NCBI GenBank assembly: GCA_017394805.1
Contig: JAFPXC010000033.1
Coordinates: 16,282-80,281 of the forward strand
Source: Clostridia bacterium
GTDB taxonomy: Bacteria > Bacillota > Clostridia > Christensenellales > CAG-1252
Reading direction: 5' to 3'
DNA length: 64,000 bases
The position numbers and the translations under genes are program-made. Numbering within the stretch: position 1 is the first letter of the stretch; the number at the start of each line of letters is the position of its first letter. The notes below the pieces were generated by a model that had not been told where the DNA came from, did not search any database, and saw only the letters and a list, made by a program, of their open reading frames with translations. Of the stretch, positions 44,157-53,163 are shown piece by piece.

Positions 44157-46277
44157 CTACTCCTTCTTATCGTCTTTCTTGTCGCGGTTATCCGCGATCA
44201 CTTCCACGTGCGCGCATTTGGTACACTTATATTTCAGCAATCCTCGATAATTGATCTGTTTCATCGTCGCGCCGCATTCGGGGCAGAAATAAGGCGCCGG
44301 CAGATCCCACGCCGCAAAGTCGCACTTGGGCGTGGCGTTGTAGCCCGTACAGCCGTAGAACTTCTTGCCCGATTTGGACATCTTCTCCACCACGTCCCTG
44401 CCACAGCGGGGGCACTTGCCCACGACGTTGGTATCGAGGCTCATCGTGCTCTTGCAGGCGGGATAGTTGGGGCAGGCGAGGAACTTGCCGTTCCTGCCCT
44501 CTTTTATCACCATAAACGCGCCGCACTTGGGACACTTCACGTCGGTCTCCTCGGCGGGCTTTTTGGTGCCCGTATCGTGCGCGGCCTCGATGACGTGTTG
44601 CAAAAACGCGGGATAAAAGTCGGCAATGAGGTTTTGCCATTCGCGCTTGCCGTCCGCTATGTCGTCCAAGGATTTCTCCATATTGGCGGTAAACTTCAGG
44701 TCGAGTATATCCGAGAAATGCTTATTCATCTCGTCCACCACCCGTTCGCCCAATTCGGTCGCCGCCATATACTTGCCCTCGCGGGTGGTATACGCGCGCT
44801 TCGACAGCACGCTTATGATGGTGGCGTAGGTGCTGGGACGACCTATACCGTTCTCCTCCATGGCCTTGATAAGGCTGCTTTCCGAGTAGCGTTGGGGGGG
44901 CTTGGTGAACTTTTGCTCGTATTTGAGTTCGTCCTCCGTCAGCACGTCGCCCTCTTGCATGGGAGAGGTAATATCGCCCGTTTCCTCGTCCGAGTCGGAG
45001 GTTTTCACTTCGCTGTACGCGGCGGTATATCCCGCGAATTTCAACGCTCTGCCTTTGGTATGGAAGCCGTAATTTTGATCGGCATCCGCCTGCACGCCCA
45101 CGCGAATATCCAAGGTATTATAGAGAGCGGGCATCATTTGCGACGCCACGAAGCGGTCGTAGATGAGTTTGTACACGAGGTAATTGTTGTGCGACAACTT
45201 CTTCTTCATGCTCTCGGGCGTGCGGTCGAGGCTGATGGGACGAATGGCCTCGTGCGCGTCCTGCGCTTGGTTGGAGGTCTTATAATTGACGGGCGACTTG
45301 GGCAAATAGTCCGCGCCGTACTTCTTTTCGATATAGCGGCGGGCGTCGAAGATGGCGTCCGTAGACACGCGCACGCTGTCCGTACGGATATAGGTCACCA
45401 GAGCCACGTGCCCTTCGCCGTCTATCTCCACGCCCTCGTACAGTTGCTGTGCGATCTGCATGACGGTAGGCGCGCTCATGGCGAATTTGCTGGTGGCGTC
45501 CTGTTGCAGCGTCGACGTCGTAAAAGGCGGTTGCGGGAAGGACTTGCGCACGGCCTTCTTCACCGAATCCACCACGAAATCCTTGCCCTTCATCTTGGCG
45601 AGCATCTCGTCCAATTCGGCCTTGGACTCTATGCGGTGTTTCTTGCCGTTTATCTCCTCGAAGGTGGCCTTTATCTTGCTGTCGTCCTGGTGCAGCAAAG
45701 CCTGCAACGTCCAATACTCTTGGGGTACGAACCCGCGCACTTCGCGCTCGCGGTCCACCAGCATACGCAAGGCCGCCGACTGCACTCTGCCCGCCGACAA
45801 CCCCGGCTTGATTTTGCGGCTGATTACGGGGCTGATTTTGTAGCCCACCAATCGGTCGAGGACGCGTCGCGCCTGCTGGGCGTTGACGAGGTTCATATCT
45901 ATCTGACGGGGCGCGGCCAACGCGTTGGTCACGGCCTTTTTGCTGATCTCGTGAAACTCGATGCGGTTGTTGGACGTAGGCGGCAATCCCAGGTTGGTCG
46001 CCAAGTGCCAACTGATGGCCTCTCCCTCGCGGTCGGGGTCGGTTGCGAGGTAGACTTCTTTGGCCTTGGCCACGTCCTGTTTGAGGGCTTCCAACGTCCT
46101 CACCTTATCGGGATTGATCTCATAGACCGGCTTGTAATTGTTGTCGATCTCGATGCCGAGATTGCGGGTAGGCAGGTCGCAAATATGCCCGCCGCTCGCT
46201 CTCACGCGGAAATCCGAACCCAGATACTTCTCGATTGTCTTTGCCTTTTTGGGCGATTCTACGATGACTAACTTCAT
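44157..46277 (-). CDS. topA: DNA topoisomerase I
   Basis: A 706-residue type IA topoisomerase relaxing negative supercoils. The TOPRIM domain (VIVESPKKAKTIEKYLG, DPDREGEA) is followed by the catalytic Tyr in YIRTDSVRVS and C-terminal zinc ribbons: CPKCGAFMV, CPRCGRDVV and CPECGATMK each with downstream Cys. The final tail is charged. It lies between dprA and trmFO as in most Firmicutes. Confidence 0.97.
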   Translation of the reverse strand: MKLVIVESPKKAKTIEKYLGSDFRVRASGGHICDLPTRNLGIEIDNNYKPVYEINPDKVRTLEALKQDVAKAKEVYLATDPDREGEAISWHLATNLGLPPTSNNRIEFHEISKKAVTNALAAPRQIDMNLVNAQQARRVLDRLVGYKISPVISRKIKPGLSAGRVQSAALRMLVDREREVRGFVPQEYWTLQALLHQDDSKIKATFEEINGKKHRIESKAELDEMLAKMKGKDFVVDSVKKAVRKSFPQPPFTTSTLQQDATSKFAMSAPTVMQIAQQLYEGVEIDGEGHVALVTYIRTDSVRVSTDAIFDARRYIEKKYGADYLPKSPVNYKTSNQAQDAHEAIRPISLDRTPESMKKKLSHNNYLVYKLIYDRFVASQMMPALYNTLDIRVGVQADADQNYGFHTKGRALKFAGYTAAYSEVKTSDSDEETGDITSPMQEGDVLTEDELKYEQKFTKPPQRYSESSLIKAMEENGIGRPSTYATIISVLSKRAYTTREGKYMAATELGERVVDEMNKHFSDILDLKFTANMEKSLDDIADGKREWQNLIADFYPAFLQHVIEAAHDTGTKKPAEETDVKCPKCGAFMVIKEGRNGKFLACPNYPACKSTMSLDTNVVGKCPRCGRDVVEKMSKSGKKFYGCTGYNATPKCDFAAWDLPAPYFCPECGATMKQINYRGLLKYKCTKCAHVEVIADNRDKKDDKKE

Positions 46278-46289
46278 GATGCCTCCGAT

Positions 46290-47372
46290 TTATTTTCCAT
46301 AATAATTGCCGCCGAGTTTCTTCATCAACCCCATCAACTCCAATTTGGTGAGGATGGGCGTCAACTCGCTTACGGTCATTTGGGTCAGCGCCATCAATTC
46401 CTCGACGTGCCTATCTCCCTCTTCGACCGCGTCCACGATCTGCGCTTCCACCATATCCAACTGAATATCGCAGGGCGCGCCCCGATCGACGGCAACGTGG
46501 TAATATTCCAATATATCGTATGCGGTGGTCACCAAAGCCCCCTGCATACTCTTCAACAGATTATTCGTACCCACCGACGCCTTGCTATAGATATTGCCGG
46601 GCACGGCGAACACGTCTTTGGCCTGCTCCAACGCGTGGTTGGCGGTGATCAACGCGCCGCTCTTGTCGCCCGCCTCTGTCACCAACACGCCCATAGCCAA
46701 AGCGCTGATGATACGATTGCGCTCCACGAAGGTGTATTGCTGTACCGTGGTACCCAACGGGTATTCACTCACCAATAGGCCCTTTTCGGCTATCTCGCGG
46801 AAGAGTTCCCTATTCTCGGCGGGGTACACTTTGTCCAGCCCGCACGGCAGCACGCCCACCGTCAACTTGTCGTAGGACAACGCGGTGCGATGCGCCACGG
46901 TATCCACGCCGCGCGCCAGCCCCGACACGATGCAAAACCCGTGCGTCACGAGGTCGGCCACCATGTTTTGGGTGACGTCCCGTCCGTAGCGGGTGATATT
47001 GCGCGTGCCCACCACGGCGATATTGCGCCCCGCGAGCAAGGTCAGGTCGCCTTGGCAATACAAGGCCACGGGCGGTTGCGCCAAGTCGTGCAAGTCGTCG
47101 GGATACCGCTCGTCCACGGGGGTCAGAGCCACCGCGCCCATACGGTCGAGGGCCGCAATCTCCTTCTCCACCAAGCCCTTGTCGATGGTTTCCGCCAGTA
47201 GGTCGCACACTTCCTTGCCGAGGGGTTCTTCGAGTTCGCCCCGACGCACGGCGAAGGACTCCATCAACGCGCCGAGGTCATCGGTGTATTCGAGTATTCT
47301 ACGCCGCCTGACGGGCGTCATTTTGGGCGTCAAGGACAGCCATATATAGGCTTTTTGCTCGGTCGTGTACAT
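46290..47372 (-). CDS. dprA: DNA-processing protein DprA
   Basis: A 360-residue protein that loads RecA on incoming single-stranded DNA during natural transformation. The Rossmann core carries VVGTRNITRYG, SGLARGVDTVAHRTAL and GVLPCGLDKVYPAENRELF; an N-terminal helical domain and a C-terminal winged helix (from about 295) flank it. It follows yifB by one base. Together with yifB (comM) it shows DNA-uptake-related potential; comE genes are not in this window. Confidence 0.94.
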   Translation of the reverse strand: MYTTEQKAYIWLSLTPKMTPVRRRRILEYTDDLGALMESFAVRRGELEEPLGKEVCDLLAETIDKGLVEKEIAALDRMGAVALTPVDERYPDDLHDLAQPPVALYCQGDLTLLAGRNIAVVGTRNITRYGRDVTQNMVADLVTHGFCIVSGLARGVDTVAHRTALSYDKLTVGVLPCGLDKVYPAENRELFREIAEKGLLVSEYPLGTTVQQYTFVERNRIISALAMGVLVTEAGDKSGALITANHALEQAKDVFAVPGNIYSKASVGTNNLLKSMQGALVTTAYDILEYYHVAVDRGAPCDIQLDMVEAQIVDAVEEGDRHVEELMALTQMTVSELTPILTKLELMGLMKKLGGNYYGK

Positions 47373-47373
47373 A

Positions 47374-48906
47374 CTAACTCCAATACTTCCTGTCCAGCGA
47401 GCGGTATTGAATAGCCTCGGACAAGTGGTTGACTTTGATATCCGCGCTACCCTCTATGTCCGCGATGGTACGCGCTACGCGCAGTATGCGGTACGAGGCG
47501 CGTGCGGACAGTCCGAGTTTGTGGAAAGCAAGTTCCAACAGGCCCTCGCATTCCTTGTCCAACGCGCAGTATTTCTTGATTTCGCGGTTACTCATCTCGC
47601 TGTTGGTCAGCATAGGCAGATTTTTGTACCGCTCCCTCTGCAACTCGCGCACTCGGACGACTCTTTCGCGTATGGCGGCCGAATTCTCTGCGGGCCGGGC
47701 GGCAGAGAACTCCCCATAGGTGATATTATCGACTTCCACCTGGATGTCGATACGGTCGAGAAGAGGCCCCGACAAGCGGTTGATATAATTATGTATTTGC
47801 ACGGGCGTACACGTGCACGGGGTGGTTTTGCTGCCGTAATTGCCGCACGGACAGGGGTTCATACTGCCGATGAGCATGAAGTTGGCGGGATATTCCACCG
47901 TCTGCGCTATACGCGACACGGTCACCACGCCGTCCTCCATCGGTTGCCGCAAGGCCTCCAACGCGCGGCGGTTGTACTCGGGCACTTCGTCCAAAAACAG
48001 CACGCCGAGGTGCGCCAGACTCACTTCGCCGGGCTTTGCCTTTCTGTCGCCGCCCACCAACGAGGGCACGGTGACGCTGTGGTGGGGCGAGCGGAAGGGA
48101 CGCACGGTGACGATACCCTTTTCCGTGTCTAATAGCCCCGCGACCGAATGGATTTTGGTCACTTCCACGGCCTCGTCGAAGGTCATATCGGGCATAATGG
48201 ACAATACGCACTTGGCCAGCATGGTCTTGCCCGCGCCGGGAGGGCCTATCATCAACACGTTATGACCGCCCGCCACGGCTATTTCGAGGGCGCGTTTGGC
48301 CACAGCCTGCCCGTGCACGTCCGCAAAATCGAAGCCGTAGATCCCCTTGGCGGCGGTGGGATTGTATTCGCGGTGCTCCACCTTTTCGAGGTCGCCCGCG
48401 CCCGACAGAAAGTTGACTACCGACAAGAGGTTATCCGCGGCGTACACTTCCGCCCCCGATGCAAAGGATGCCTCCACGGCATTCCCTTTGGGAATGATGA
48501 ACTTCTTATACCCCGCCTGCATTCCCGATATAAGCAAAGGCGTCATACCGTTGATACGCCGCAAGGTGCCGTCCAGACTCAACTCGCCGATGAGCACATA
48601 CTCGTCCAATGGCGTAGGCGGCAGTTGTTGCGAAGCGCACAGGATAGACACCGCCAAAGGCAAGTCGAACAGCGTGCCCTCCTTTTTGAGGTCGGCGGGC
48701 GCGAAGTTGACCGTGATGCGCTTGATGGGATACAACAGTCCGCTATTGGCGATGGCGCTTTTCACTCGGTCTTTGGCCTCTTTGACGGACACGTCGGGCA
48801 TACCCACCATATCGATAGCGGGCACGCCTGCGTTGATATCCACCTCTATTTCGACGGGGTACCCCGTCAAGCCGACCAGAGCGAAACTCTTTACCTTAGA
48901 CAGCAT
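47374..48906 (-). CDS. comM: YifB/ComM-family Mg-chelatase-like AAA+ ATPase
   Basis: A 510-residue protein with an N-terminal ChlI-like domain (1-190), AAA+ module with Walker A GPPGAGKTMLAKC, Walker B FLDEVPEYNRRAL and a C-terminal ChlI-C domain. The Cys cluster CPCGNYG...CTCTP marks the family. ComM in Vibrio is a hexameric helicase promoting branch migration during transformation; most Clostridia keep it next to dprA. It starts three bases after the lipobox/GT-C-like gene. Confidence 0.9.
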   Translation of the reverse strand: MLSKVKSFALVGLTGYPVEIEVDINAGVPAIDMVGMPDVSVKEAKDRVKSAIANSGLLYPIKRITVNFAPADLKKEGTLFDLPLAVSILCASQQLPPTPLDEYVLIGELSLDGTLRRINGMTPLLISGMQAGYKKFIIPKGNAVEASFASGAEVYAADNLLSVVNFLSGAGDLEKVEHREYNPTAAKGIYGFDFADVHGQAVAKRALEIAVAGGHNVLMIGPPGAGKTMLAKCVLSIMPDMTFDEAVEVTKIHSVAGLLDTEKGIVTVRPFRSPHHSVTVPSLVGGDRKAKPGEVSLAHLGVLFLDEVPEYNRRALEALRQPMEDGVVTVSRIAQTVEYPANFMLIGSMNPCPCGNYGSKTTPCTCTPVQIHNYINRLSGPLLDRIDIQVEVDNITYGEFSAARPAENSAAIRERVVRVRELQRERYKNLPMLTNSEMSNREIKKYCALDKECEGLLELAFHKLGLSARASYRILRVARTIADIEGSADIKVNHLSEAIQYRSLDRKYWS

Positions 48907-48909
48907 ACT

Positions 48910-51027
48910 CTACTCCTCGTCCGTCGCTTTGGTCTTGTCGGATCCCTCTTTTGCCTTCTTGACGAGGGGCATAATGGGTTTCTTGCGACCGAGGCAAATA
49001 TCGGCGACGACGTAGGTCAGGCCGAGGAAGGTCAATACGGACGCCACCGAGAACACGATAGCCACGGGGTCCATCGACGCGATCGCCACGCCCGCGGCGC
49101 CCACGCCGCCCTTGACGTTGCCACCCACGGCCATCAAATAGCACAGATTGACCGAGGTAGTCACCGAGAACGCGCCCACCGTCCAGGCCAAACGCTTCTC
49201 GTCCGTATAGAGGACGTACAGATACAGTAGAATGAGGCCGATCAACAGCACCCACGCATTCATACGCACGCACAGCGTATACACGGCGATCATCGTCCAG
49301 GCCGCGTACAGGATAATATCCTGCCGATTGAGCCCTTTGACGTACATAGCGATACCGCCGAGCATCGCCGCGGCCGCAAAGATAGCGCCCATCGCCACGC
49401 CCGCCGTATTGACGGCATTCGCGCCCACGCCGCACATGGCGTAGATGTTGAATATATTACGCGCAAAGTAGGTATTTTGATTGAACACGGTCACCATACG
49501 CTCCAGCACGATGAAGGGGTGCCCCGCCACGAAGAAGTTGAGCGTAAGGGGAATGGTGACGGCATAGCCGACCACCAATGCCACCGTCGCCGCCACGGGC
49601 AACTTGATGCGCGTTTCGGGATAGCGGATATAGGTCACGATGGCGAACACGAGAAGAAGCGGCAGCAATATCAACGCCTCTTCCGCGAACATCACGGCGA
49701 AGAAGTAGAAGACGGTCATTTTGATGACCTTGCGCTCGCGCACGGCCATAAAGGTCAGCATGAGGAACAAGATGGCCACCGAGGTATACACGCCCCACAG
49801 CGAGGACGCCATATAGAACACGGGCAGAAGCGCCAGGACGAGTCCTACGACCAACGCCCACAGCGAGCCTTTGCGCTTTTCCACGGTCACGAAGGCGAAC
49901 GCGACGATCATCAAGTCGGCGATCAGCGCGGGTATCTTGAGGAAAATCGCCATACCGTGCGTGCCCGCCGTCAACTTGAGGGGCGCGGCGATGAGGCCGA
50001 GGATATACAAAGTATACGTCGTGAAAGGCGCGTAGTAGGTGCTGTAATTGAAGTAGTAATCGCTCAGCCCGTTCTCCACCATGGCGGACACGTTTGTCAT
50101 CACGGTGTTTTCGTACGCGCCGTAGCCGTACAGCGCGAGGCTCATCACGAGCCGTATGCCGAAGCCCACCACCAACGTGACGACGAGCAGGAAAATGGAA
50201 TTTTTGAAGATACTGCTCCCCTTCACCATACCGTTGGGGGCGATCTCCGCCTCCTTCTTGACGCTGAGCTTGCGCAATGCGAAGTACGCGCCGACCATCA
50301 ACCCCGCGGATAACACGACCACGAGTACCGTAAAGACGATATCTTCTTTGCCGATACGATAGGCGGAGTCGTATTTGCCGCCCAAACTGTTGGCCTCGCT
50401 CAACTTGACGGCGGCCACGCCTGCGGCGGCCTCGTCCGTCAGCCGTACCAAACTCACGTTGTCGAAGTACACCGTGCCGTCCGAAACCACGTAATCGCTC
50501 TCGCCCAAGCCGAGCAAGACGGTCACTTCGTCGTATTCGTCCGAATCGAAATACAACTCCCAAGTACCCCACTCGTCCATCTGCGCCGTCTCCGCGCGGT
50601 ACAGGTATTTGAACCCGTCCAAGGTCAGGTACGCGCCCTTGCCGTCACCCGCCGTAATGGGCGACGCGACGCGGTAGTCCACGGACAACTTGTAGACGCA
50701 ATGGGGTTGCACTTCCACCTTTTGCCACAATCGAGTGACCGTCGTCGAGCCGGAGTCCGCTTTGATGACGGCGTAACTGCTGCCGTGCTTCGCGTCGTAC
50801 CCTTGGGCTTCCGCATTGACGTAAGGGAAAGTGATATTGCCGCTTTCGCCGGCTTTGGACCAAGTCCAGTCGGTATCGCGTTTGGACAATTCGAAGTTTC
50901 CGTTGGAAAGCAGTTCAACGTCGGGCTCGACGGTCACGGATTCGGTGGTCGCGCAGCCGACGAGGCTCAGCGAGATCACGGCAACGACGGCGACGAGCGC
51001 AAACAACAAACAGATTTTCTTCTTCAT
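48910..51027 (-). CDS. Multi-span GT-C-like membrane protein with N-terminal lipobox and beta-sandwich
   Basis: A 705-residue protein of unusual build. Residues 1-24 are a lipoprotein-type signal with lipobox LVGC (C25). Residues 35-200 form a beta-sandwich whose end, GTVYFDNVSLVRL, matches the closing strand of the surface-protein modules at 1-3.5 kb. The rest contains about 12 hydrophobic helices laid out like GT-C glycosyltransferases (mannosyltransferase-like), and a short KE-rich cytoplasmic tail. It may glycosylate or bind surface glycans, but no catalytic Asp motif could be fixed. It heads the operon with comM-dprA-topA, three bases apart, and has its own promoter. Confidence 0.65.
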   Translation of the reverse strand: MKKKICLLFALVAVVAVISLSLVGCATTESVTVEPDVELLSNGNFELSKRDTDWTWSKAGESGNITFPYVNAEAQGYDAKHGSSYAVIKADSGSTTVTRLWQKVEVQPHCVYKLSVDYRVASPITAGDGKGAYLTLDGFKYLYRAETAQMDEWGTWELYFDSDEYDEVTVLLGLGESDYVVSDGTVYFDNVSLVRLTDEAAAGVAAVKLSEANSLGGKYDSAYRIGKEDIVFTVLVVVLSAGLMVGAYFALRKLSVKKEAEIAPNGMVKGSSIFKNSIFLLVVTLVVGFGIRLVMSLALYGYGAYENTVMTNVSAMVENGLSDYYFNYSTYYAPFTTYTLYILGLIAAPLKLTAGTHGMAIFLKIPALIADLMIVAFAFVTVEKRKGSLWALVVGLVLALLPVFYMASSLWGVYTSVAILFLMLTFMAVRERKVIKMTVFYFFAVMFAEEALILLPLLLVFAIVTYIRYPETRIKLPVAATVALVVGYAVTIPLTLNFFVAGHPFIVLERMVTVFNQNTYFARNIFNIYAMCGVGANAVNTAGVAMGAIFAAAAMLGGIAMYVKGLNRQDIILYAAWTMIAVYTLCVRMNAWVLLIGLILLYLYVLYTDEKRLAWTVGAFSVTTSVNLCYLMAVGGNVKGGVGAAGVAIASMDPVAIVFSVASVLTFLGLTYVVADICLGRKKPIMPLVKKAKEGSDKTKATDEE

Positions 51028-51056
51028 AACAAAACCTCACAAAGTCGTGTATTCTT

Positions 51057-51085
51057 ATTGTACCCGCACGCTACGCAAATTGCAA
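51057..51085 (-). promoter_or_regulatory. Promoter of the 51.0-38.6 kb operon
   Basis: TTGCAA (51085-51080), 17 bp, TACAAT (51062-51057) on the minus strand, 30 bases before the start, with GAGG as ribosome-binding site. Confidence 0.82.
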
Positions 51086-51308
51086 GCATTTTTACGTAAA
51101 ACTATAATTAATATATCGCGCGAATAATTTACGCGCACGCGCGCGCGTATTTTACGCGTGCACAATGCGTGCGCTTCGCCCCCGTTTGCCCCCTATACGG
51201 ATTATGAAACACCTCGCTTTACCCTATTCGAAAATCCTATATCCATTAAATTAAAATAATTATCTCTCACATAAAACGGTCGCCGACAGGCTCAATCTTT
51301 ACCGCAAC
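51086..51308. other. Non-coding stretch with alternating purine-pyrimidine tract
   Basis: No gene is seen. Bases 51130-51149 are alternating C/G and A/C steps (ACGCGCACGCGCGCGCGTA), and a related TTTACGCGTGCAC follows. The remaining part is AT-rich with no clear signal. Confidence 0.5.
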
Positions 51309-51516
51309 TCGCCATAGGCGAACTTCACTTTCGCGCGAGCGAAAACTTCACTTGCAAAGCAAACTTCACTTCGCCATAGGCGAAACTACCACATCCCAAC
51401 AACGGTTGGATTTCTCCCATTCAGCAGAATGGATTTCACCCGTGCGACCGCACGGATTTATCCCGCGCGTCGTCGCGGATTTCTCCTCGCCGCAAGTCGC
51501 CCCGCCCCTTGCGGCG
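51309..51516. repeat. Tandem hairpin array 2, two linker types
   Basis: Nine short palindromes in a row. The first four, for example TCGCC-ATA-GGCGA (51309-51321), TTCGC-GCGA-GCGAA, TTGC-AAA-GCAA and TTCGCC-ATA-GGCGAA, are joined by the linker AACTTCACT. The next ones, CCAAC/GTTGG, CCATTC-AGCA-GAATGG, CCGTGC-GACC-GCACGG, CCGCG/CGCGG, are joined by ATTTCTCC, ATTTCACC or ATTTATCC. The last is a 9-bp stem CGCCGCAAG / CTTGCGGCG. Stems vary while linkers are conserved, so they evolve as units. It lies just downstream of rplS and its terminator. Confidence 0.8.
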
Positions 51517-51546
51517 AAAAAAAACCGTCCGCATCGTAGCGGACGG
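51517..51546 (-). terminator. Terminator of rplS
   Basis: Perfect 8-bp stem CCGTCCGC (51525-51532) with GCGGACGG (51539-51546), 6-nt loop, eight T on the minus strand. Confidence 0.92.
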
Positions 51547-51562
51547 ATTCTTTTTGCCAACC

Positions 51563-51979
51563 TTACTTGGTGTAGTTGATCTTGGCGGCTTTGACTCTTG
51601 CGGCTTTGCCGGTACGCTCGCGCAGATAGTACAACTTCGCACGACGCACGAAACCTTTGCGCACGACCTCGATCTTTTGGATTTGCGGACTATGCAACAT
51701 AAAAGTCTTCTCCACGCCCACACCCGAGGAGATCTTACGCACGGTGATGGTCTCGCGGAGACCGCCGTTCTTTCTGGCGATCAAAGTACCCTCGTACACT
51801 TGGGTTTTAATCTCTTCCTTCACGGTCTTGCTGGCGTGTTGGTTCTTGCTGCCGCCGGGCGCGGTACCCGCACGGGTGATCTCTTTGAAACGCAAAGTGA
51901 TACGAAGCGTATCGCCGATTTTGAATTCGGGAATATCCTTGCGCATTTGCTCTTGCTCGATTACATCAATAACGTTCAT
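51563..51979 (-). CDS. rplS: 50S ribosomal protein L19 with internal insertion
   Basis: A 138-residue subunit-interface protein. The ends match the family ([20 protein letters not shown] and [20 protein letters not shown]), but L19 is usually about 115 residues. The extra 20 or so residues sit in one place, around [16 protein letters not shown] (about 36-56), between the first strand and [14 protein letters not shown]. The insert is hydrophilic and flexible. In most Firmicutes rplS follows trmD; here it is separated from it by rbgA-rnhB-yraN and has its own promoter, leader and terminator. Confidence 0.95.
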   Translation of the reverse strand: MNVIDVIEQEQMRKDIPEFKIGDTLRITLRFKEITRAGTAPGGSKNQHASKTVKEEIKTQVYEGTLIARKNGGLRETITVRKISSGVGVEKTFMLHSPQIQKIEVVRKGFVRRAKLYYLRERTGKAARVKAAKINYTK

Positions 51980-51984
51980 GACTT

Positions 51985-52048
51985 ACCTCCATTTCAATCA
52001 AAGTGTTCGTGTGCTCAAGTCTTACAGCACAGAGGACCACCCGAAGTC
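51985..52048 (-). promoter_or_regulatory. Candidate L19 leader
   Basis: The 5' UTR of rplS forms two hairpins on the minus strand: GGAC-TTCGGGTG-GTCC and TGTGCT-GTAAGACTTG-AGCACA. Ribosomal protein leaders for L19 are known in Firmicutes, and the position fits; the exact consensus was not checked. Confidence 0.55.
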
Positions 52049-52054
52049 CATACT

Positions 52055-52083
52055 ATCTTATCATACGCCCGCCGCTTTGGCAA
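52055..52083 (-). promoter_or_regulatory. Promoter of rplS
   Basis: TTGCCA (52083-52078), 17 bp, extended TGATAAGAT with -10 TAAGAT (52060-52055), minus strand. Confidence 0.78.
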
Positions 52084-52163
52084 GCGTTTTTTACCGTCCT
52101 TTCCAAACTTTTTTGCCCAAAACCGCCATATCTTGCGATTATTTTCTCTATTGGCTCATCCAA

Positions 52164-52541
52164 CTACCATCGGTTGCGCCTTCCCGCGTCGTTTTTCGTA
52201 AAGGCGTTGGGGATATATTCCACCTCTTCCTTGGTGGTGTCCACGCAGGCGACGTCGAAGCGCACGCACCGCGCCGAATCCTTCTTCACTTTGAGATACC
52301 ACTCGGCCGCCCGCACGATTTGCGTTATCTTTTGGGGCGTCACGGCCTCGACCGCATATCCGTACGCGCCGTTTTTACGCGCTTTCACTTCGCAAAAGAC
52401 GATATAATCCCCGTCTTGGGCCACCACGTCCACCTCGCCCGCCTTGCAGGCGTAGTTGCGTTCCAATATCCGCATACCGTGCGCTTTCATATACTCGACG
52501 GCCATACTCTCGCCGTCTATGCCCGTACCTCTATTGTTCAT
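52164..52541 (-). CDS. YraN-family (UPF0102) predicted nuclease
   Basis: A 125-residue protein of the restriction-endonuclease-like fold. It starts GTGIDGESMAVEYMKAHG; the putative active site lies in GEVDVVAQDGDYIVFCEVK (E, D and ExK), followed by KARKNGAYG. Bacterial YraN proteins often sit next to rnhB, as here (11-base overlap). Substrate unknown. Confidence 0.87.
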   Translation of the reverse strand: MNNRGTGIDGESMAVEYMKAHGMRILERNYACKAGEVDVVAQDGDYIVFCEVKARKNGAYGYAVEAVTPQKITQIVRAAEWYLKVKKDSARCVRFDVACVDTTKEEVEYIPNAFTKNDAGRRNRW

Positions 52542-53163
52542 CTACGTCCACGAAGTGCCCGATAAACGTGCGGCGATGGATGGGGCTGGGGCCGTACTCG
52601 CGCAGGGCCGCGATATGGGCGGCGGTGCCGTAGCCTTTGTGCTTGGCGAATCCGTATTGCGGGTAGATTCGGTCGTATTCGAGCATCAAGTGGTCACGAT
52701 ACACCTTGGCAAGTATGGACGCGCACGCGATACTATAGGATAGCGCGTCGCCTTTCACGATGGCGTGCACCCTATAGTCGCAGTCGAGGTTTACCGCGTC
52801 GATGAGTACCACGTCGGGTTTCAGCCCGAGTTTATCCAAACACCCGCGCATGGCTTCCTTGGTGGCGTTCAAGATATTGATTTGGTCTATGCGCTTTTCG
52901 TCCACCGCCACGATGCTGTACGCGAGGGCTTTTTCACATATCAAGGGGTACAAGGCTTCGCGCTTCTTCTCGGTCAACTTCTTGCTGTCGTTGACGCCTT
53001 CTATGACGTCGTCCAAGGGCATCACGGCGCAGGCCGCCACCACGGGGCCGGCCAAAGGGCCTCTCCCCGCTTCGTCGATACCCGCCACGAGGACGGCGCC
53101 TCTCGCTTGCCACAGTTTTTCGTATGCCAGCATATCCACAGGCGTTTTCACTTGTTTACTCAT
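52531..53163 (-). CDS. rnhB: Ribonuclease HII
   Basis: A 210-residue enzyme that cuts RNA-DNA hybrids and removes misincorporated ribonucleotides. Active-site motifs GIDEAGRGPLAGPV, the SKKLTEKKR segment and the late DAVNLDCDYR with Asp are intact, as is the C-terminal KHKGYGTAAH. It overlaps rbgA by eight bases. Confidence 0.96.
   Translation of the reverse strand: MSKQVKTPVDMLAYEKLWQARGAVLVAGIDEAGRGPLAGPVVAACAVMPLDDVIEGVNDSKKLTEKKREALYPLICEKALAYSIVAVDEKRIDQINILNATKEAMRGCLDKLGLKPDVVLIDAVNLDCDYRVHAIVKGDALSYSIACASILAKVYRDHLMLEYDRIYPQYGFAKHKGYGTAAHIAALREYGPSPIHRRTFIGHFVDVDEQ

Noticed and set aside
42891..46271. 1,126-codon plus-strand frame across trmFO and topA
   Set aside because: It runs antisense through two clear genes, is His/Arg-rich noise and has no ribosome-binding site.
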